Assembly (NCBI GenBank): GCA_949317995.1
Contig: OX439045.1
Coordinates: 41,311,693-41,375,692, forward strand
Origin: Acholoe squamosa
Lineage: Eukaryota > Annelida > Polychaeta > Phyllodocida > Polynoidae
Length of the DNA: 64,000 nt
Direction: 5' to 3'
The translations under genes and the position numbers were made by a program. The notes beneath the pieces were generated by a model. The model was not told the DNA's origin and searched no databases. It saw nothing but the letters and a program-made list of their open reading frames with translations. How positions within the stretch are numbered: the first letter of the stretch is position 1; each line of letters begins with the position of its first letter. Shown piece by piece: positions 23,241 to 36,486 of this stretch.

Positions 23241-24430
23241 AAAAAGTGAGTAATAACTATCATACCATAGCACTAATACTAACCTGTTATAGCCTTAAAC
23301 TCAATACATGTACTGTAAAAGCACAGATTAAAACACAAATTAAAACACAGAATGGCGTCAACATTTTCAATCAAACACCAGAGAATGGAGAAATGGAAAG
23401 ACATCCATTCAGCAATGACACACATCTATATATATGGAAACGTACCAAGATACTGGATAATTATGCTAATTATGCAAATAATATGCACGGATATGGAATG
23501 TTTGGTATCAATCTGGGGTGTTTCGTCCCCCTAAAGGACATGCCCACCTAAAAAATCGGTTTCGAAAAAGAATAAGCGAAATAATTTTATTGACTAGGTG
23601 CCTTTTCGGCCCAGCCAGTCCACCTGTGCCCTTACCATGGTGTGGATGCGCACTACCTTCTGCCAAAAGATACCTGTTTTGCACTCAACTGGCAAAAAAA
23701 GGCTATGTTTAAGGCAGGAAGAGGTTGAAAAAGGGTTTTTTGAGGGGGGCTACATGCCAGTGCAGGACTGGCAAAAGGGGGTGCAGGGGGTAGTCAAAAA
23801 CCTCATATAGGAGTTTTCCCATAGTGTGACCTACGATTTAAGGGTATTTCGAGCTGGCGATCATCATGGCGATATTTATTTTCAAATCTGCACAATGGGA
23901 ACAAAGTTATCAATAATTTTAGCAATTTTAGCGATGTTTTGAGGGTATTAATGATACCATAGGCTTAGATATTGATGTTTTAAAGCTATGACAGCACAAA
24001 AATGGCCATAACTTTGCCGATACATACTATACTACTCGAATGAGCCAAAAACTCATTACTACAGTAATGCTTTGCCGATACACACTATACTACCGAGACT
24101 GAGGAGCCCTTGTGAGTAACCAGAGTAGCCAGCGGATTTTGCCTGGCTAACAAATGGTTATTAATTACTAACATATATTGATTAACCGCTGACAAATAGT
24201 GAGTAATTACTATCATACCATAGCACTAATACTAACCTGTTATAGCCTTAAACTCAATACATGTACTGTAAAAACACAAATTAAAACACAGATTATACAA
24301 ATTATACAGTCTAACAGATGTAACTATCTAACCCTGACCCTACAAAATGATATAAAGTGTCAATCTTATTGAGTTCCTAGCACCAATGGCACGTCAGTTT
24401 GAACTCCTAATAAGTACATCAATGAACAGA
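23241..24430. other. Satellite-flanking, non-coding
   Basis: Mixed fragments of the neighbouring array (for example 24140-24310) around unrelated sequence. No gene recognised. Confidence 0.5.
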
Positions 24431-24670
24431 ATGACCTGGGATGAAAACAATACAGTACAGGTACTTGGAGGCGCCTAGATCTGGTGTAGAAGCTATCAGC
24501 CCACCCCAGAACGACCTGGGACAATAACAATTCACTACAGGTATTTGGAGGCGCCTAGATCTGGTGTAGAAGCTATCAGCCCGCCCCAGAACGACCTGGG
24601 ACAATAACAATTCACTATAGGTACTTGGAGGCGCCCAGAACTGGTCTAGAAGCTATCAGCCTGCCCCAGA
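24431..24670. repeat. 80-bp tandem repeat, three units
   Basis: Units start at 24431, 24511 and 24591 and contain TTGGAGGCGCC and AGAAGCTATCAGCC. Confidence 0.88.
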
Positions 24671-24851
24671 ACGTCTTCAAGGGCCACAGAGTGATTTAGT
24701 TAATTGGACGCAACATATCCTCCAAATATAATAATGCCACTCTATTGGGGCTCCTAATATGGGAATGGCATGCATGTTTATGGTCCCAAGACTCCAAATA
24801 AACCAATGCCACGCCACTTAGAACTCCTAATATAATGAGGGTCATCATACT

Positions 24852-24859
<8 letters not shown>

Positions 24860-24910
<51 letters not shown>
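24860..24910. repeat. TA microsatellite
   Basis: About 25 TA units after GTGTGT. Confidence 0.95.
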
Positions 24911-24913
<3 letters not shown>

Positions 24914-25787
24914 GGTGGCCTTTAGAACTTAGAACCAAGGGCACCGGGTTTTGCATGGCTACAGTGGCACAGTCATTGAGGCCCTATAGTACTTTTACCA
25001 GGGGTACCTGAAGCCGTTCTGAAGCCCCAAACGGCTTCAGGTACTTTAGTCAAAAAGCAATTAAGACACTGTAGATAGATGTATTGAGGATTCTTCTCCT
25101 AAAGGGAAATAATCCAATAACAGAGAGTCCGGTCTTAGCTGGGTGGTTAGTGAGCATCATTTTATCCATTCACCTGAACCTTAGACATTCCAGGTCCAGG
25201 TCAATCACACTTTTACCCATGTTTTCTGAGGAAAACCTATTATTTCAGAAGTTGTTAGTTGAGGACACATGTACATATATGTTGTATAGCACTATTTGAT
25301 TTGAATCGATCAGATATCAATTACCCTAATCACTATTCTAGCCAGGGTTTCCCGAATTTGGGCCTGTCCGGAATTAGGGCCCAGTACTCTAAAAGGGGAT
25401 TTGTAAAGGAATATATTATGTATTCTAGTCATGACATGTATCATGCCGACAAATGAAGATAAGGCACTGTGCCGCTACAACCAAGGGCTAAGAGTAGCTA
25501 TCAAGAAGTTGCTAGTCCCTGGGGCCATAACCTGTTTCTCCTGCATGTGCATGACCAAGTATGATGTGACGTATAACACTCTCCTCGTGACAGTGTAAAA
25601 CACTAACTGTGGTCTCTGTGGTCTGGTATGTCTGGTCCCCAGAGAGTTGTTTTGCAGCCCATCAGATGTATGCATGCCCCCCCCCCCCACCCTGCTCCCC
25701 CAGGGTACTTTTACCCCTATTTGTCGGTCACTGAGTACGCTATGTGCTTATTGGGGTGTAGAGGGTGGTGTTTTGCCAAAGGCAACA

Positions 25788-26063
25788 TACCGTAATCTCC
25801 CGTGTATAAGGCGCGTCTTATACGGGGGTTTTAGTTCTCATTGGATCCACAAGGGAGACTTTCTTTTGATATCTTACATGTCCCCTTGGTCATAATAGGA
25901 CATAAGGGGCCCAGGAGGTTCCGGGGTGGCCCAAGATACACATAGGTTTTTGAATTTTTAAAATTCATTCGGTAGAACCAAAGTTATGAATTTTTTTGAG
26001 AATTTTCCAAAACTCTGTGCGCCTTATACGTGGGCTGCGCCTTATACGCGGGAGATTATGGTA
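25788..26063. mobile_element. TA-flanked MITE (CCGTAA family)
   Basis: 276 bp, TACCGTAATCTCCCG at the left and CGCGGGAGATTATGGTA at the right. Internally closest to 62376-62657 (shared GTAGAAC and AAGTTATGAATTTTT blocks). Confidence 0.8.
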
Positions 26064-26697
26064 CATTCTGTTATGTGAGAAACTAGGTTTGGGCGTTTAT
26101 GATGAGGCATGAAATGGACTTGGGGATGGGAGTAATCTTAATAGAGATTGGAACAGAAATTGTCCACCACTGCTTCCATTACCCATACCAGGCTAGTACT
26201 TGTGGACCAACAGGTTATCAACTTAATAGCCACCTTTATCGGAGTGCATATGATATCTTATAGTATACAATATAATGACAAGGGGAAATGTTTCCATTAG
26301 TATTTTAGTTAGGAACATGTTTTCAACAGACTCTGAGCATACCTAATGCAGCATCTGGTGCATTTTGACTAACTGCAACTTTATAAAATTCAACAGACAA
26401 GACTACCGCCTGTCCTTATGCTAGCCGCTATGGTGCCACTTATATCAGAATCATCTTATCTGGTTTACGGTAATGACTACAAAAAATATCAACATGAAAA
26501 ATAAATATGGCCGTTCCTTTACTAAACCAGGCTTCAAGATGCACTGAACTTTGTTTATATTCCATAGGAAAGTGTACAATACATGTATGTATATTGAAAA
26601 TAGGTAAATATAAATCCTACTGGGCACACTTGACTATACCTTATGTCAGTTCTCCTGGCGTGGACCCTGACTGAGCGGTCGTAATCTGCTTCATTAA

Positions 26698-27020
26698 GGG
26701 AGTGATCATTTTTTAACAACAGGGGGGGGCCGGTGGGTTTGAGGGGGGGGTCAGAATTTTTTCAACCCCTTGACCGGGGGGGGTCAGAATTTTTTCAATA
26801 CCTGTGATGGGGGGGGTCAAAATAATTTCACCTGTTTTCAGTGGAAAACCCCGTGCGTTACTATAGGCTAAAAGGGGACATCCGCGCACGATTTTTGTCC
26901 CTTATGGGGGGGGGGGTCGAAAAAATTTTACCCCCTCAAGAGGGGGGGGTCGAAATTTTTTTCGCGTGTCCGCGCGCAAACCCACCAGCCCCCCCCTGTT
27001 GTTAAAAAATGATCACTCCC
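26698..27020. mobile_element. Harbinger/Tourist-like MITE, copy 1
   Basis: Ends GGGAGTGATCATTTTTTAAC and its complement; flanking TAA at 26695-26697 and 27021-27023. GGG-type ends with a three-base TWA duplication are the hallmark of PIF/Harbinger MITEs. The interior is G/C-run rich and non-coding. Confidence 0.75.
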
Positions 27021-27530
27021 TAAGTGGTTTCAATTAAATGACTCCCTACACCCCAGGATGCTGTCCTCCAATCTGATTTATATGGTTACTACATCTATTA
27101 CCACAGGTCCCAATCTCCTGACCCCTTGTTAACTACTTGATACTGAGAAGCCCCTCCAGTACACTGTGGTCATTATATGTACATTGTGGCCCCTTTATGA
27201 TTTGACACTCCTCCACCAGGTACCCTTAATGTCTTTACTATCCAAGCAGACAGCCTCTCTCTACATAGTCATGCTGAGAAGTCTTTAGCCAAGGCCTTTG
27301 TCGGCAACGCCAGCAGAACTGACATAAGGTATAGTGAGCTGTCACTTCCAGTTATCTAGTCCACTCAAAACACCAGAAAGTAAAAAGAACTATCCAATTT
27401 TCTATTCCTATATGCGACACAACAGTTTTTTACCGTCCCAATTCACTGACTATAGTCTGGAGATTAGAACTGGGTGATAAACACGCTCTACCTGTCCCAT
27501 ATATGGCCTAAACACGTCAGAGAATTAGGG

Positions 27531-27715
27531 AGTGAGTGAGTGAGTAATAGATGTTAAACGCCATTTCGACAGCTAAGGTCATATTCATGGCGAGAACGAC
27601 ATTACACAATTTCACAGAGAAATGTGTCAGTGCCAGCACATATATGCACCACACACATCCTGAGGGATAGAAAAGAGGAGAAATAGACCCTTTTAAGTGG
27701 GCTAGGGAAGCGCGT
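27531..27715 (-). mobile_element. SINE copy 2, 12-bp target duplication
   Basis: 185 bp, same family as 11363-11546 in the opposite orientation. Flanked by AGAGAATTAGGG at 27519-27530 and 27716-27727. The (GTGA)n run at 27531 is the complement of the 3' tail. Confidence 0.87.
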
Positions 27716-27846
27716 AGAGAATTAGGGTGGCGATATCAACATATTGTAGGTCTGGCTATCAATGAGGGCAAGGCCCTTGGCCGTAAATGAGAGAAGGTTG
27801 TAGGGTTTAACCATGTGTTACAGGCACTTATTTGGTCTAAGACCAT

Positions 27847-27923
27847 TAGTCCACTTGGCTTTTCGCCGGCGAATGAGCCATACATTTCCTATGTAAATTG
27901 CTGCGATAGAGGCCAAGTGGACT
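27847..27923. repeat. 77-bp hairpin repeat, copy 1 of 3
   Basis: Arms TAGTCCACTTGGC and GCCAAGTGGACT with a loop holding ATGAGCCATAC. Related copies at 35244-35321 and 39150-39226. Confidence 0.65.
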
Positions 27924-28317
27924 CTCGATATAACGATAACAGCCCCAATAAATTCATGTCACACGTCTTATGTTGGCTCAATGTTTGACAAATGACGAGG
28001 AAACTGACATCCATTTCATTATAATCAGCACCACATGTGTCTAATTGCCTGCAGGGACCACCGATGCAGCCAAGCGTGATAGATAAAAAGAAAATTTCGG
28101 GGAAATGACGGAAAATTATGGCTACGAGCAAGAGACGGAATTGGTGCAGTTAAGATAAAATCTAAAAGTTTTTTTTTATCCATGAGAAATTGCAGGCCCT
28201 ACCTACATTTCTTGGTCCCTTTTCAAGAGCCACCATAATCCAGCCATAATCACTTTCATCACAGAAAATCCTGTTTACATTTGAGTCATACCTTGTTATC
28301 TGTAAATGCACCTTACT

Positions 28318-28520
28318 CTATTGGCCACTAGCTGGTCTGGAGCTGGTTCCCCCCACACACACACTGATAAGAACTGATAAGATGGGACCAGCATGTCCCT
28401 GGAAGTGGGTGTTAACCAGTGACAAGGTACTCATCATGGTATATGGCTTATCAATGGGTTTTACCTCAACCAGCGAAATTCAAGATGGAGGCTCCACTAG
28501 GCCTCCATACTGAGTCCTAT
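28318..28520 (+). repeat. Dispersed repeat, copy 2
   Basis: Counterpart of 1235-1435, from CTAGCTGGTCTGGAGCTGG to the GCCTCCATACTGAGTCCTA region. Confidence 0.7.
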
Positions 28521-31500
28521 TGATCTTATCTACCATGTAATCACTGAGTACTTCAACCATTAGTGTAGCCGTTCAACTTTCTTATGTAGACAAACCAGTC
28601 CATATTAGGCTTTAGGCAGGGCCTATAACTATGCCCCGAGCCTTTAGGGATTCAGCTACATACCTTTAGTGTTGTATTTAAGGATATATATGGAAGACTG
28701 GACCTTGATTATAGCAAAGGTCTAAGGTAAAATGTTCAAAGATATTCGAAGATAGTGTTCAGTATGGCTATTACGATGGGTAAACCATGGGGGCCAGATG
28801 AACATGATACACATGTATATATCATACGGGTATACCCTAGATATATTTTGACTACCTTTACAAAGTAAATGGCTATGTCTGTAAGGTGGGGATTTTCCCC
28901 CTACCTTGTAAAACCTAAAAAGTGGGATCATCTGTGCACGCTATACAGTGAGATTTTGTGATTCCCTAAACAGAGAACAATTGTGACCAGGCAAGCAAAA
29001 ACACCCCTCTGCAGAGAATTCATATCAAAGTTCATGTCAAGATGTTTAAAATAAGACATCATTGGGTTAAATATTCCTAGTAGATATATCAGAACCCCTC
29101 CTTGGACATAGGTCGTCATTCATATCTGAAATCGATGATTAAGCTCTAAATACATTATAAACCATAATAATGTCTAAAACACGATTAATCAGCCTTTTTC
29201 ATAAAAAAAAATACATAATGATAACGTGATTTTTATCATAGATTTTGATGTAGAAGGAATTTTCCATTTCTGTTCAAATTTTGGGTTTGTGGTGAGGATC
29301 CCCGGAAATTGACATAAAAATCTACCAATTTTGATTGTTGGGATGGTTGCCATGGCAACCAGGAACTGGAATATAGGTTGATATCTCACAAAACATGTTA
29401 ATTTTACCATCCAAGTATGGGCCATTTCTACTGAAAATGGTGCATTTTAAATGAGACCATTGAATTATGCATCAAAAATTAGCTTAATGTATTTTTATAA
29501 TGATGTTAGAGTTATTTTGCCCTTCAATACCCCCTGGTGGCCAAATGGGGAATTAAAAATCCCCGTGGAGGGGTGTTCTTGCTTGATGGGTCACAATTAT
29601 CTATGTGTCCGGAGACAGTGGAATTCTATTTACCATACACTGTGAGAATATGGACGTTCTCACTGCTCATGCTACCACATGAGCGATGAGATGCCCGTGT
29701 CCACTGCCCGTCCTCTGCTGTCTGGTCGTTCTATATATTACTCACTAGAGCCTCCCAGCCCTCATACATCTTGATCGAATACGGCCATTGTTATTTTGAA
29801 GGCACCCTTTCAAGCTATTCTGGGGAGGTTCTACAGTTGTTTATAGGTACAGAAGGAGCCTTCTCAATCAAGTATAGCTGGGCAGTGAGCATGGTCACTT
29901 GACTTTCTATGGTGATTGACAACACTGTGTATATCTGAGGCACTACTCACTATCAGCTCTTACCATACGAATGCTATATAGAGATCTGCGATATCCAGAC
30001 AAAAAAAAATATCAAATTTTCTAAGCCACTCCCCCCCCCCCTCCGCTTCATATAAAAGATAAATGATGAATTGAACCTGGGCGGAACACTAGGTGCAGGG
30101 TTGACAACTCTCACGCATTGGCACACACTCCAGTACAGGGTTGGGCTATAAACAGTATGGCGTGAGAGTTGGCAACCCTGTAGATGAAGATGGACCTTTG
30201 AAAATTTATGCCTACTTTGTCAACCTGGTGCAGAGGTAATCACTTGTCTTATTTCGTCTGATTACATTTTTTGCTGAGATGTACTAACGATAGTTTAGTA
30301 ACACATGTTCCACATCAATGAACTGCCTGTCACATACTGGAAAAGTATGCATATGTTCATTCTAGGATGAAAGGGTATACAATGTCTCTTTATTTACTCA
30401 GTCTTAGTGGTTTTGTGAATAAACATACACGACACCATAGAGTAGCTCTCTATCTGGTATACAGGTCAAAACCACTATGGACTCTATCAAAAATATAGTT
30501 AACAGTATTTGAGGAACTTCACTTTTGACAAGTCTATTCACAGGTCCTTGGTAAAATCAATACGGGGGGACCTCATGTTTGATATACTATACAAAAGAAG
30601 CGTGGTGTAACAACCTGCCCATGTCAGTTGTCACCTTATAGACCGGCTTAACCAGTAGGTACTGTATGCGTGTTTACTCACATGTGAAGCCATGGTCATG
30701 GACTGGTGCTGGTCTAGACTCTAGTGGGTGGTACTTCCCTCAAGGTAAATTCCGTGAATGATGCTGAGACAAGAGTGACTGACCAACAACAGTGGTGCCA
30801 GCCTCCGGCAGCAATCTGCCCAGTGGAGGACAGTGGGTGGATGGTGTAAGGTGTACTGATATAAGGGATGTGTGTGATGAGTTGCACTAGCTAGATGTCT
30901 GGTGGCTGTCTAACAGAAAGTGAGTGTGGCAGGTATAATGCTCTCCAGGACAGAAGCCAGTAGGTCTGGTGGGGTGTCAGCTGTACGACCAGGCCCTATG
31001 GTGGCCTAGATCCAGGTCCCTCTCACCTGACTGGGGTTGCTACAGGAGTAAACAGGAACTGAATTTTGGTGTTTTGGCCCCGGCTGTATAGTGTTTGTGT
31101 GCTGTGTGTATGAGGTTAGTGCTATGTGAGTGTTGGCTCAGTAGCTTTACAAGTCAAGCAGTGTGTACAGATGGGTGAGAATAAAGAGGGCAGTGAGTAT
31201 AAAGCTGTGGTGAGAGATGTGTGCATGTAGAACGTATGCTGGCAGACAGTGACCTGGTGGTGTGGGACTACCACTGACCCAGTACTCCTACCACCACGTG
31301 TTGTGGTATTTGTCTCTCTATGTCCTGGCCTCACGTCTCCTGGTACTCAGAGAGTGCCTGGTTGCACCACTACCGGCTGGTTGACACACTGCTACTGTAT
31401 CCAGTCACCCTTTTCTCATATCTGTATAATTTGACAGCAGCTCACAGTGCTCCATTAGTTCGGTTCTACCCAGTTTGCATAGTCGAAGTACAGCTGCAGA

Positions 31501-32538
31501 ATCGGTAGAAATGATGGAGCACTATGAGCTACAAACTGTTACAATCAGACTGTGCAAACATGGTAGAGCCATGCATCTAATGTATACTAGGTGCTCCCTG
31601 GTTAAAGGGGTGAAGAACCATCATAGCAAGAAGCATCCTATTACATTCTTGATCATAGATCTGGGCTATTACAGGCAAAGAGGGGTCTTATGTACTAATG
31701 TCGAGTCCTGGAAAGTCGTAAAGTATAGTTACCAGTCCAGATTTCCACCATTAAATTAATAATCTTCTTTCAAACCTACACTCCTGCTTAAATGACTAGA
31801 TTAGGGGAATCTTTAGCTAGCATAAAGTGGCACAGCCATGTCTAGGTCCCACAGCCCATTTGGGGAAGAAGACATGAATGGGTAATTCATCTCCAAGGGT
31901 TTTATTGACTCCAATCCTCCAGTGCTTCAGTAATCAGTCAACAATTTCAGCTTTAAACACCACATCACAATTCCACCATGTTTCCAAAATAACATTATGA
32001 CTCCAGCAAATATTAACAGGCTCCATGGCTGATGGTAAATCATTCAAGTCCACATAAAAATTCAACAATCGAGCACCTAAGTGAAGTGTCCAATTATTAC
32101 AATCAGTAATACAAATATAATTGCCAGCTTTCGCTTATAATGTATCCTCATAACCATGTAGTGAGAGGGAGTGAGAAAGAGTGCCAATGAATAAGGATGG
32201 GTGGATCTTCCCTATCCTCAAGTTCCCAGACATCCAAGTGATACTCCCAATGGGGACTCACTTAGACTGAGATCCCTAATGAGCACTCCAGAAGGTGTAA
32301 CTATCCACAAGTCGTTTTAAAATTTTCAATCTATTTCAATTGCAAAGCTGCCGAATATAAATATCTTCCCCGTTTGATACCAGTTCGTACTGCCGATCCC
32401 GATGTCTTGAGCACAATTCCCGCTCCCCTACCTCTACCCAGGCCTTATATACTTACTGGACACCGGCTGTTTTGGATTTACTCACTCAATCTTACACCAC
32501 TTGGACTTCCACCCCTGACATTGCTCTTGTGGATCATT
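28521..32538. other. Mostly unannotated, non-coding
   Basis: Apart from the hairpin element at 30096-30180 and a diverged minisatellite unit near 31435, no structure was recognised. Short frames look random. Confidence 0.45.
30096..30180. mobile_element. Small hairpin element with CAGGGTTG ends
   Basis: 85 bp whose 21-bp arms match at 20 positions (start CAGGGTTGACAACTC, end GAGTTGGCAACCCTG). Looks like a minimal hAT-type MITE. Flanks do not form a duplication. Confidence 0.55.
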
Positions 32539-32552
32539 TAGAGGGGAATAGA

Positions 32553-32828
32553 CGGGCCTCCCCAGCCCCAGGCCATCTTTAAAAGGGGTCTATGTCTTGC
32601 TTTTCTATCCTCTCTGAGTGTGGGTGGTGTCCATATGCGCGGGCACTGGCACATATTCATTCCTTGAATCTCCTCTTTCCTGTCCCCTCTTTCTTACATG
32701 TGTCTGGTGTCCATATGCACGGGCACAGGCACATGTATTCCTTTGTGACGTGATGTCTAATGTACTTTTTCCGCCATGAATATGACCTTAGCTGTCGGCT
32801 TGGCGTTAAACAACCATTACTCACTCAC
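32553..32828 (+). mobile_element. SINE copy 3, 14-bp target duplication, internally duplicated
   Basis: 276 bp, flanked by TAGAGGGGAATAGA at 32539-32552 and 32829-32842. Longer than its relatives because the central block containing GGTGTCCATATGC is present twice in diverged form (near 32626 and 32706). Confidence 0.85.
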
Positions 32829-33299
32829 TAGAGGGGAATAGATCGTCACACTCCATAGGGACATAATCTTCGCTACCAGCACGACCAGCTCCCTGGGCCT
32901 GCAGGCCTATAAGGACTTAATCTCCCAAGAGACGCCCTCAGATCTACACTCCCATGGAACTGTGAACACCCGATACCCTATAGGAGTACATGTATATCGT
33001 GTCACTGGTCGTTTGGAGCTCCATAGGAATGTGCCCTCTCCCGGTGTATATTCAATACTCCATAGGACCACATCCAGCCATTGATTACTTACTAGTCCTA
33101 TAGAGCTGTAACCTCCCACAGCTCTAATACTGCCAAACATACATTTAACCTGATTATAGGAGTGTACCCCAGGAATTGATCAGTTAGTGCGGACACTGAA
33201 TACTCAGCGAACTCTGCTCCCCCAGGCTGCCAGTCGCGCTACATAAGTTCACATGCTATTTCTAACTTTTTCAGATCTAGTCTGACGGCAGCTGTCAGA

Positions 33300-33545
33300 G
33301 CTGATGGTGCTCCATCAGTCCTGCCCTGTTTGCATATTCTAACTGCAGCTGATGGTGCTCCATCAGTTCTACCCTGTTTGCATAGACTAACTGCAGCTGA
33401 TAGTGCTCCAGCTGATGGCGCTCCATCAGTCCTGCCCTGTTTGCATATTCTAACTGCAGCTGATGGTGCTCCATCAGTTCTACCCTGTTTACATACACTA
33501 ACTGCAGCGCATTGTGCTCCATCAGCTCTACCCTGTTGTGAACTC
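33300..33545. repeat. 48-bp minisatellite
   Basis: About five units with GATGGTGCTCCATCAGT and CCCTGTTTGCAT, one cut to 15 bp near 33396. The period is a multiple of three, so both strands show open repetitive frames without coding meaning. A diverged single unit lies near 31435-31500. Confidence 0.85.
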
Positions 33546-34605
33546 TAACAGCCAGCACTAAATACACACAGCAACCCTGATAATTACCTGGTCAATACAT
33601 GTCAGCTGTGCTAGGTGTAGGTACTGATCTGTAATATAACCAGTAGTTTTGTATCGAAATTACGTTATCTTTTGAAAAAAATATTGATAATTACAAAATA
33701 TTTGCCGCAATTTAGTAGATATTAAATCTTAATGCTATCACACCCCTCCCTAAAAAAAAGACGTCCATATGTTTATTGGAGTGTCCAGATTAAGAGTAAA
33801 TGAGTAATTTAGCCTTTCAAAGCAACGTGCCAATAACCCATATAGACCCTAGCCTTGTAAGTAGAATCACCCTATCTATTCACCTCAAACTGTTCAATGG
33901 CCCCCTATGCCATCTGTCTTTTCACCCAGGTAACCCTGGATGACCCCTTGGAGCTACCAATCAAGGCTCCTCCTCCCAGGTCACTACGCAGTTACTACTG
34001 GGTCTCAACCAACCAACCAGTAGAAATTGATGTTTCTTCAGAATGCAGTCAATCACCTGGTGGTTTTGTATATATTTGTCATGAGACATGCTCGTGGTGA
34101 GAACTGTGCTAATTTCAAAGAAAATGCAAAGATACACAATCTATAGTCATATTCCAGTGAACAATTACTATTCTGGAATCATCCAGTATTTTGCATGTAC
34201 TTCGTTCGCACTGTATATCCATGATATTCTATGTGTTTAATTTAATGTCTCCACTTTGCATGTAGTTTTTATCTTATATACTAAGCTATTGACCCTGTAA
34301 TTACCACTTTATAATCAATAGGGGCTGCCCACGTGATACAGGTGTGAGATAAATTCCAGAAGTGCTAGTCCTGTGTCAGCAATGCCCCATTGTTTGTCTG
34401 TATAACAGTGCCATGGAAGCGCAACTGTTTTTTTCCCTCAGAATAAGCTTCTTTGTGAAAACGTGTTAGGCCTACTGATTTGCAGACATCTACAGGGTGG
34501 CCATTGCCTTCATATTGCCTTCCCTTTAAGCCCAGTGTAGGTCCATCCCACATAAAATAACATCACGTCCCAAATGTACTAGAAAGAGCAAGTTAGTGGG
34601 TAATA

Positions 34606-35213
34606 CCCAGTAAACACAGACACGTGTATCAACCTAAATGAACATAGTCTCTAGGTATCAACTACGTAGATGTCCTACATAGAATCATCTGAAAATGTTA
34701 TGTCCTGAATACGTTCCCAGAACGTTAAGAACAATTTCATGTGATTTCATGTGCATCTTGATACATCTATGCAAAATACGTAATAAAACGTAAAATTACA
34801 TTTGGTTTGAACCTACCTTCTCCCATGAGAAAAATAGAATAGCCATTTTCAAAACTCCCGACACCAGGATTTGAACCCACGTTTTGGTTTCCTTATGATA
34901 TGAAGGCAGGAATCTAACCTATGTGGCCACGGAGCCAACTTATGGGCCGATGGTATTAGGAGGCACTTGTTTGGCAAGTCATTATGACCTCTTTACCACC
35001 ATTGATGTTTCAACAAGAAGATTCTAAGTCCATATATGAAAGAAATTCTAAAGAGAGGTATATATACAAATTTTTACTATGTTGCACCATGTCAAACCAT
35101 GTAAATTCTATCTAAACGTTCAACCAAGGTAACCAGGGTATAACATTTTAAGTTGTTTAAACGTTTGATATCTACCAATTTGCTATGTTGGATAAAGTTT
35201 TGTGTTTACTGGG
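34606..35213. mobile_element. Inverted-repeat element with CCCAGTAAACACA ends
   Basis: 608 bp bounded by a perfect 13-bp inverted repeat, CCCAGTAAACACA and TGTGTTTACTGGG. Contains ACGTT-rich words (CCCAGAACGTTAAG) and a tRNA-like segment (34862-34945, minus). No target duplication recognised and no transposase. Confidence 0.65.
34862..34945 (-). other. tRNA-like segment (box A and box B), inside an inverted-repeat element
   Basis: On the minus strand TGGCTCCGTGG fits box A and GGGTTCAAATCC fits box B at normal spacing. The full cloverleaf does not close well, so this is a tRNA-derived repeat rather than a working tRNA gene. Confidence 0.5.
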
Positions 35214-35243
35214 AAGGGCAGACAAGAGATAAAGTGTTACCCA

Positions 35244-35321
35244 TAGTCCACTAGGTCCCCTTTTCCAGATTTTATATCGGCTTTGTATGGCTCATTTGCG
35301 CGATAGATGCCAAGTGGACTA
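35244..35321. repeat. 77-bp hairpin repeat, copy 2 of 3
   Basis: TAGTCCACTAGG and CCAAGTGGACTA form the arms. The loop has TGTATGGCTCATTTG, nearest to copy 1 inverted. Confidence 0.62.
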
Positions 35322-36330
35322 TGTGTTTTAGGGATACAATTCTAAACAGATTCACACATAAGCAGAGATCGGGCAGAGATAGAGATAGAGAGAGAGATAG
35401 ACAGTGACAGAGAATCGGAAATACATGTAGAAATGACTCAACATTCTACTTCTTCACTCGGAAACACCATTACTTTTGTTGCTGATATTTCTTTCCTCAT
35501 TTTGTTGCAGAGACTTGGAAAATAGCTACTCAACAAAAGGACGTATAATTTTGTCACATACGGTATATGAATAAGTTATGATGAAATGTGGCTTTTGGGA
35601 GGCTAAATTGCTATGGATGGGTATTGATGGTTTATGAACCATTTTGGATTCCTAAGCTACTGAGCTGGTGTAATGTAACTGTTAATTATAAGGCCTCAGC
35701 AGAAGAATCTTACAATTTGTTTGATAATCTTTCAATAAAACTGTATTTTTACGGTTTTGAAATGTTCACTGGAATATAAAGCATTTAGAGCTTATCTACT
35801 ATTCCCAGTTCGGCAAAGCAACCAATGTTGGACAGGTGACTGTGGCAAATATACTTGGAATATATTAGCTCAAGATATATCATTTTAAAGCCTGTGACCT
35901 AAAGTGTAAAATGATATTTCCAACCAAGAGGCATGTTATTCCTTCTCTGGTCAAATATCATTCTCACAAACTCATGGGGTGGCTTATATGCGAGGTTTTG
36001 CGGTACTATAAAGGCCCTCAGCCTGCCGTATAGCGTCTGCCATTTTGACACCAGACACTGTGTATGCTCATAATGTATGCATTCATGCAACTGCATATCA
36101 GAGGTGCTGTACAGGGATACATAGTGGCAGTGTCAACATTTAGAGGAAGTGGTGGTGCCTGCAAGAATAATTTCCTACAACGCATCGGATATCCAGGTGA
36201 GGAATCAAGGCATACTTGTCCAAAGCTGTGTGTACCGTGCCCCTAGATCTAATGTATTGTCTTGATATACCCTTATGCTATAAATAACGTCATTTCTATG
36301 AATGAGATATACTCCCTGGGTGCCGAAAGG

Positions 36331-36379
36331 CAATATCATGTATTGGAGCCATCGCCCATGGCTTCAATACATGATATTG
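36331..36379. other. Long near-perfect hairpin
   Basis: Arms CAATATCATGTATTG and CAATACATGATATTG extended by AGCCAT/ATGGCT give about 22 paired bases around CGCC. No matching copy noticed elsewhere. Confidence 0.7.
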
Positions 36380-36486
36380 ACTTGAGGCAACAGGATTATA
36401 TCTGACATACACCCTGCTTTCATACACTGAATTTGTATGGCAAGCTTATTACAGGTCTATTTCTCTTATAATGGCCCATGTATGTT

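Noticed and set aside
33295-33567. Repetitive peptide frames on both strands
   Set aside because: The 48-bp minisatellite period is a multiple of three, which keeps frames open by arithmetic.
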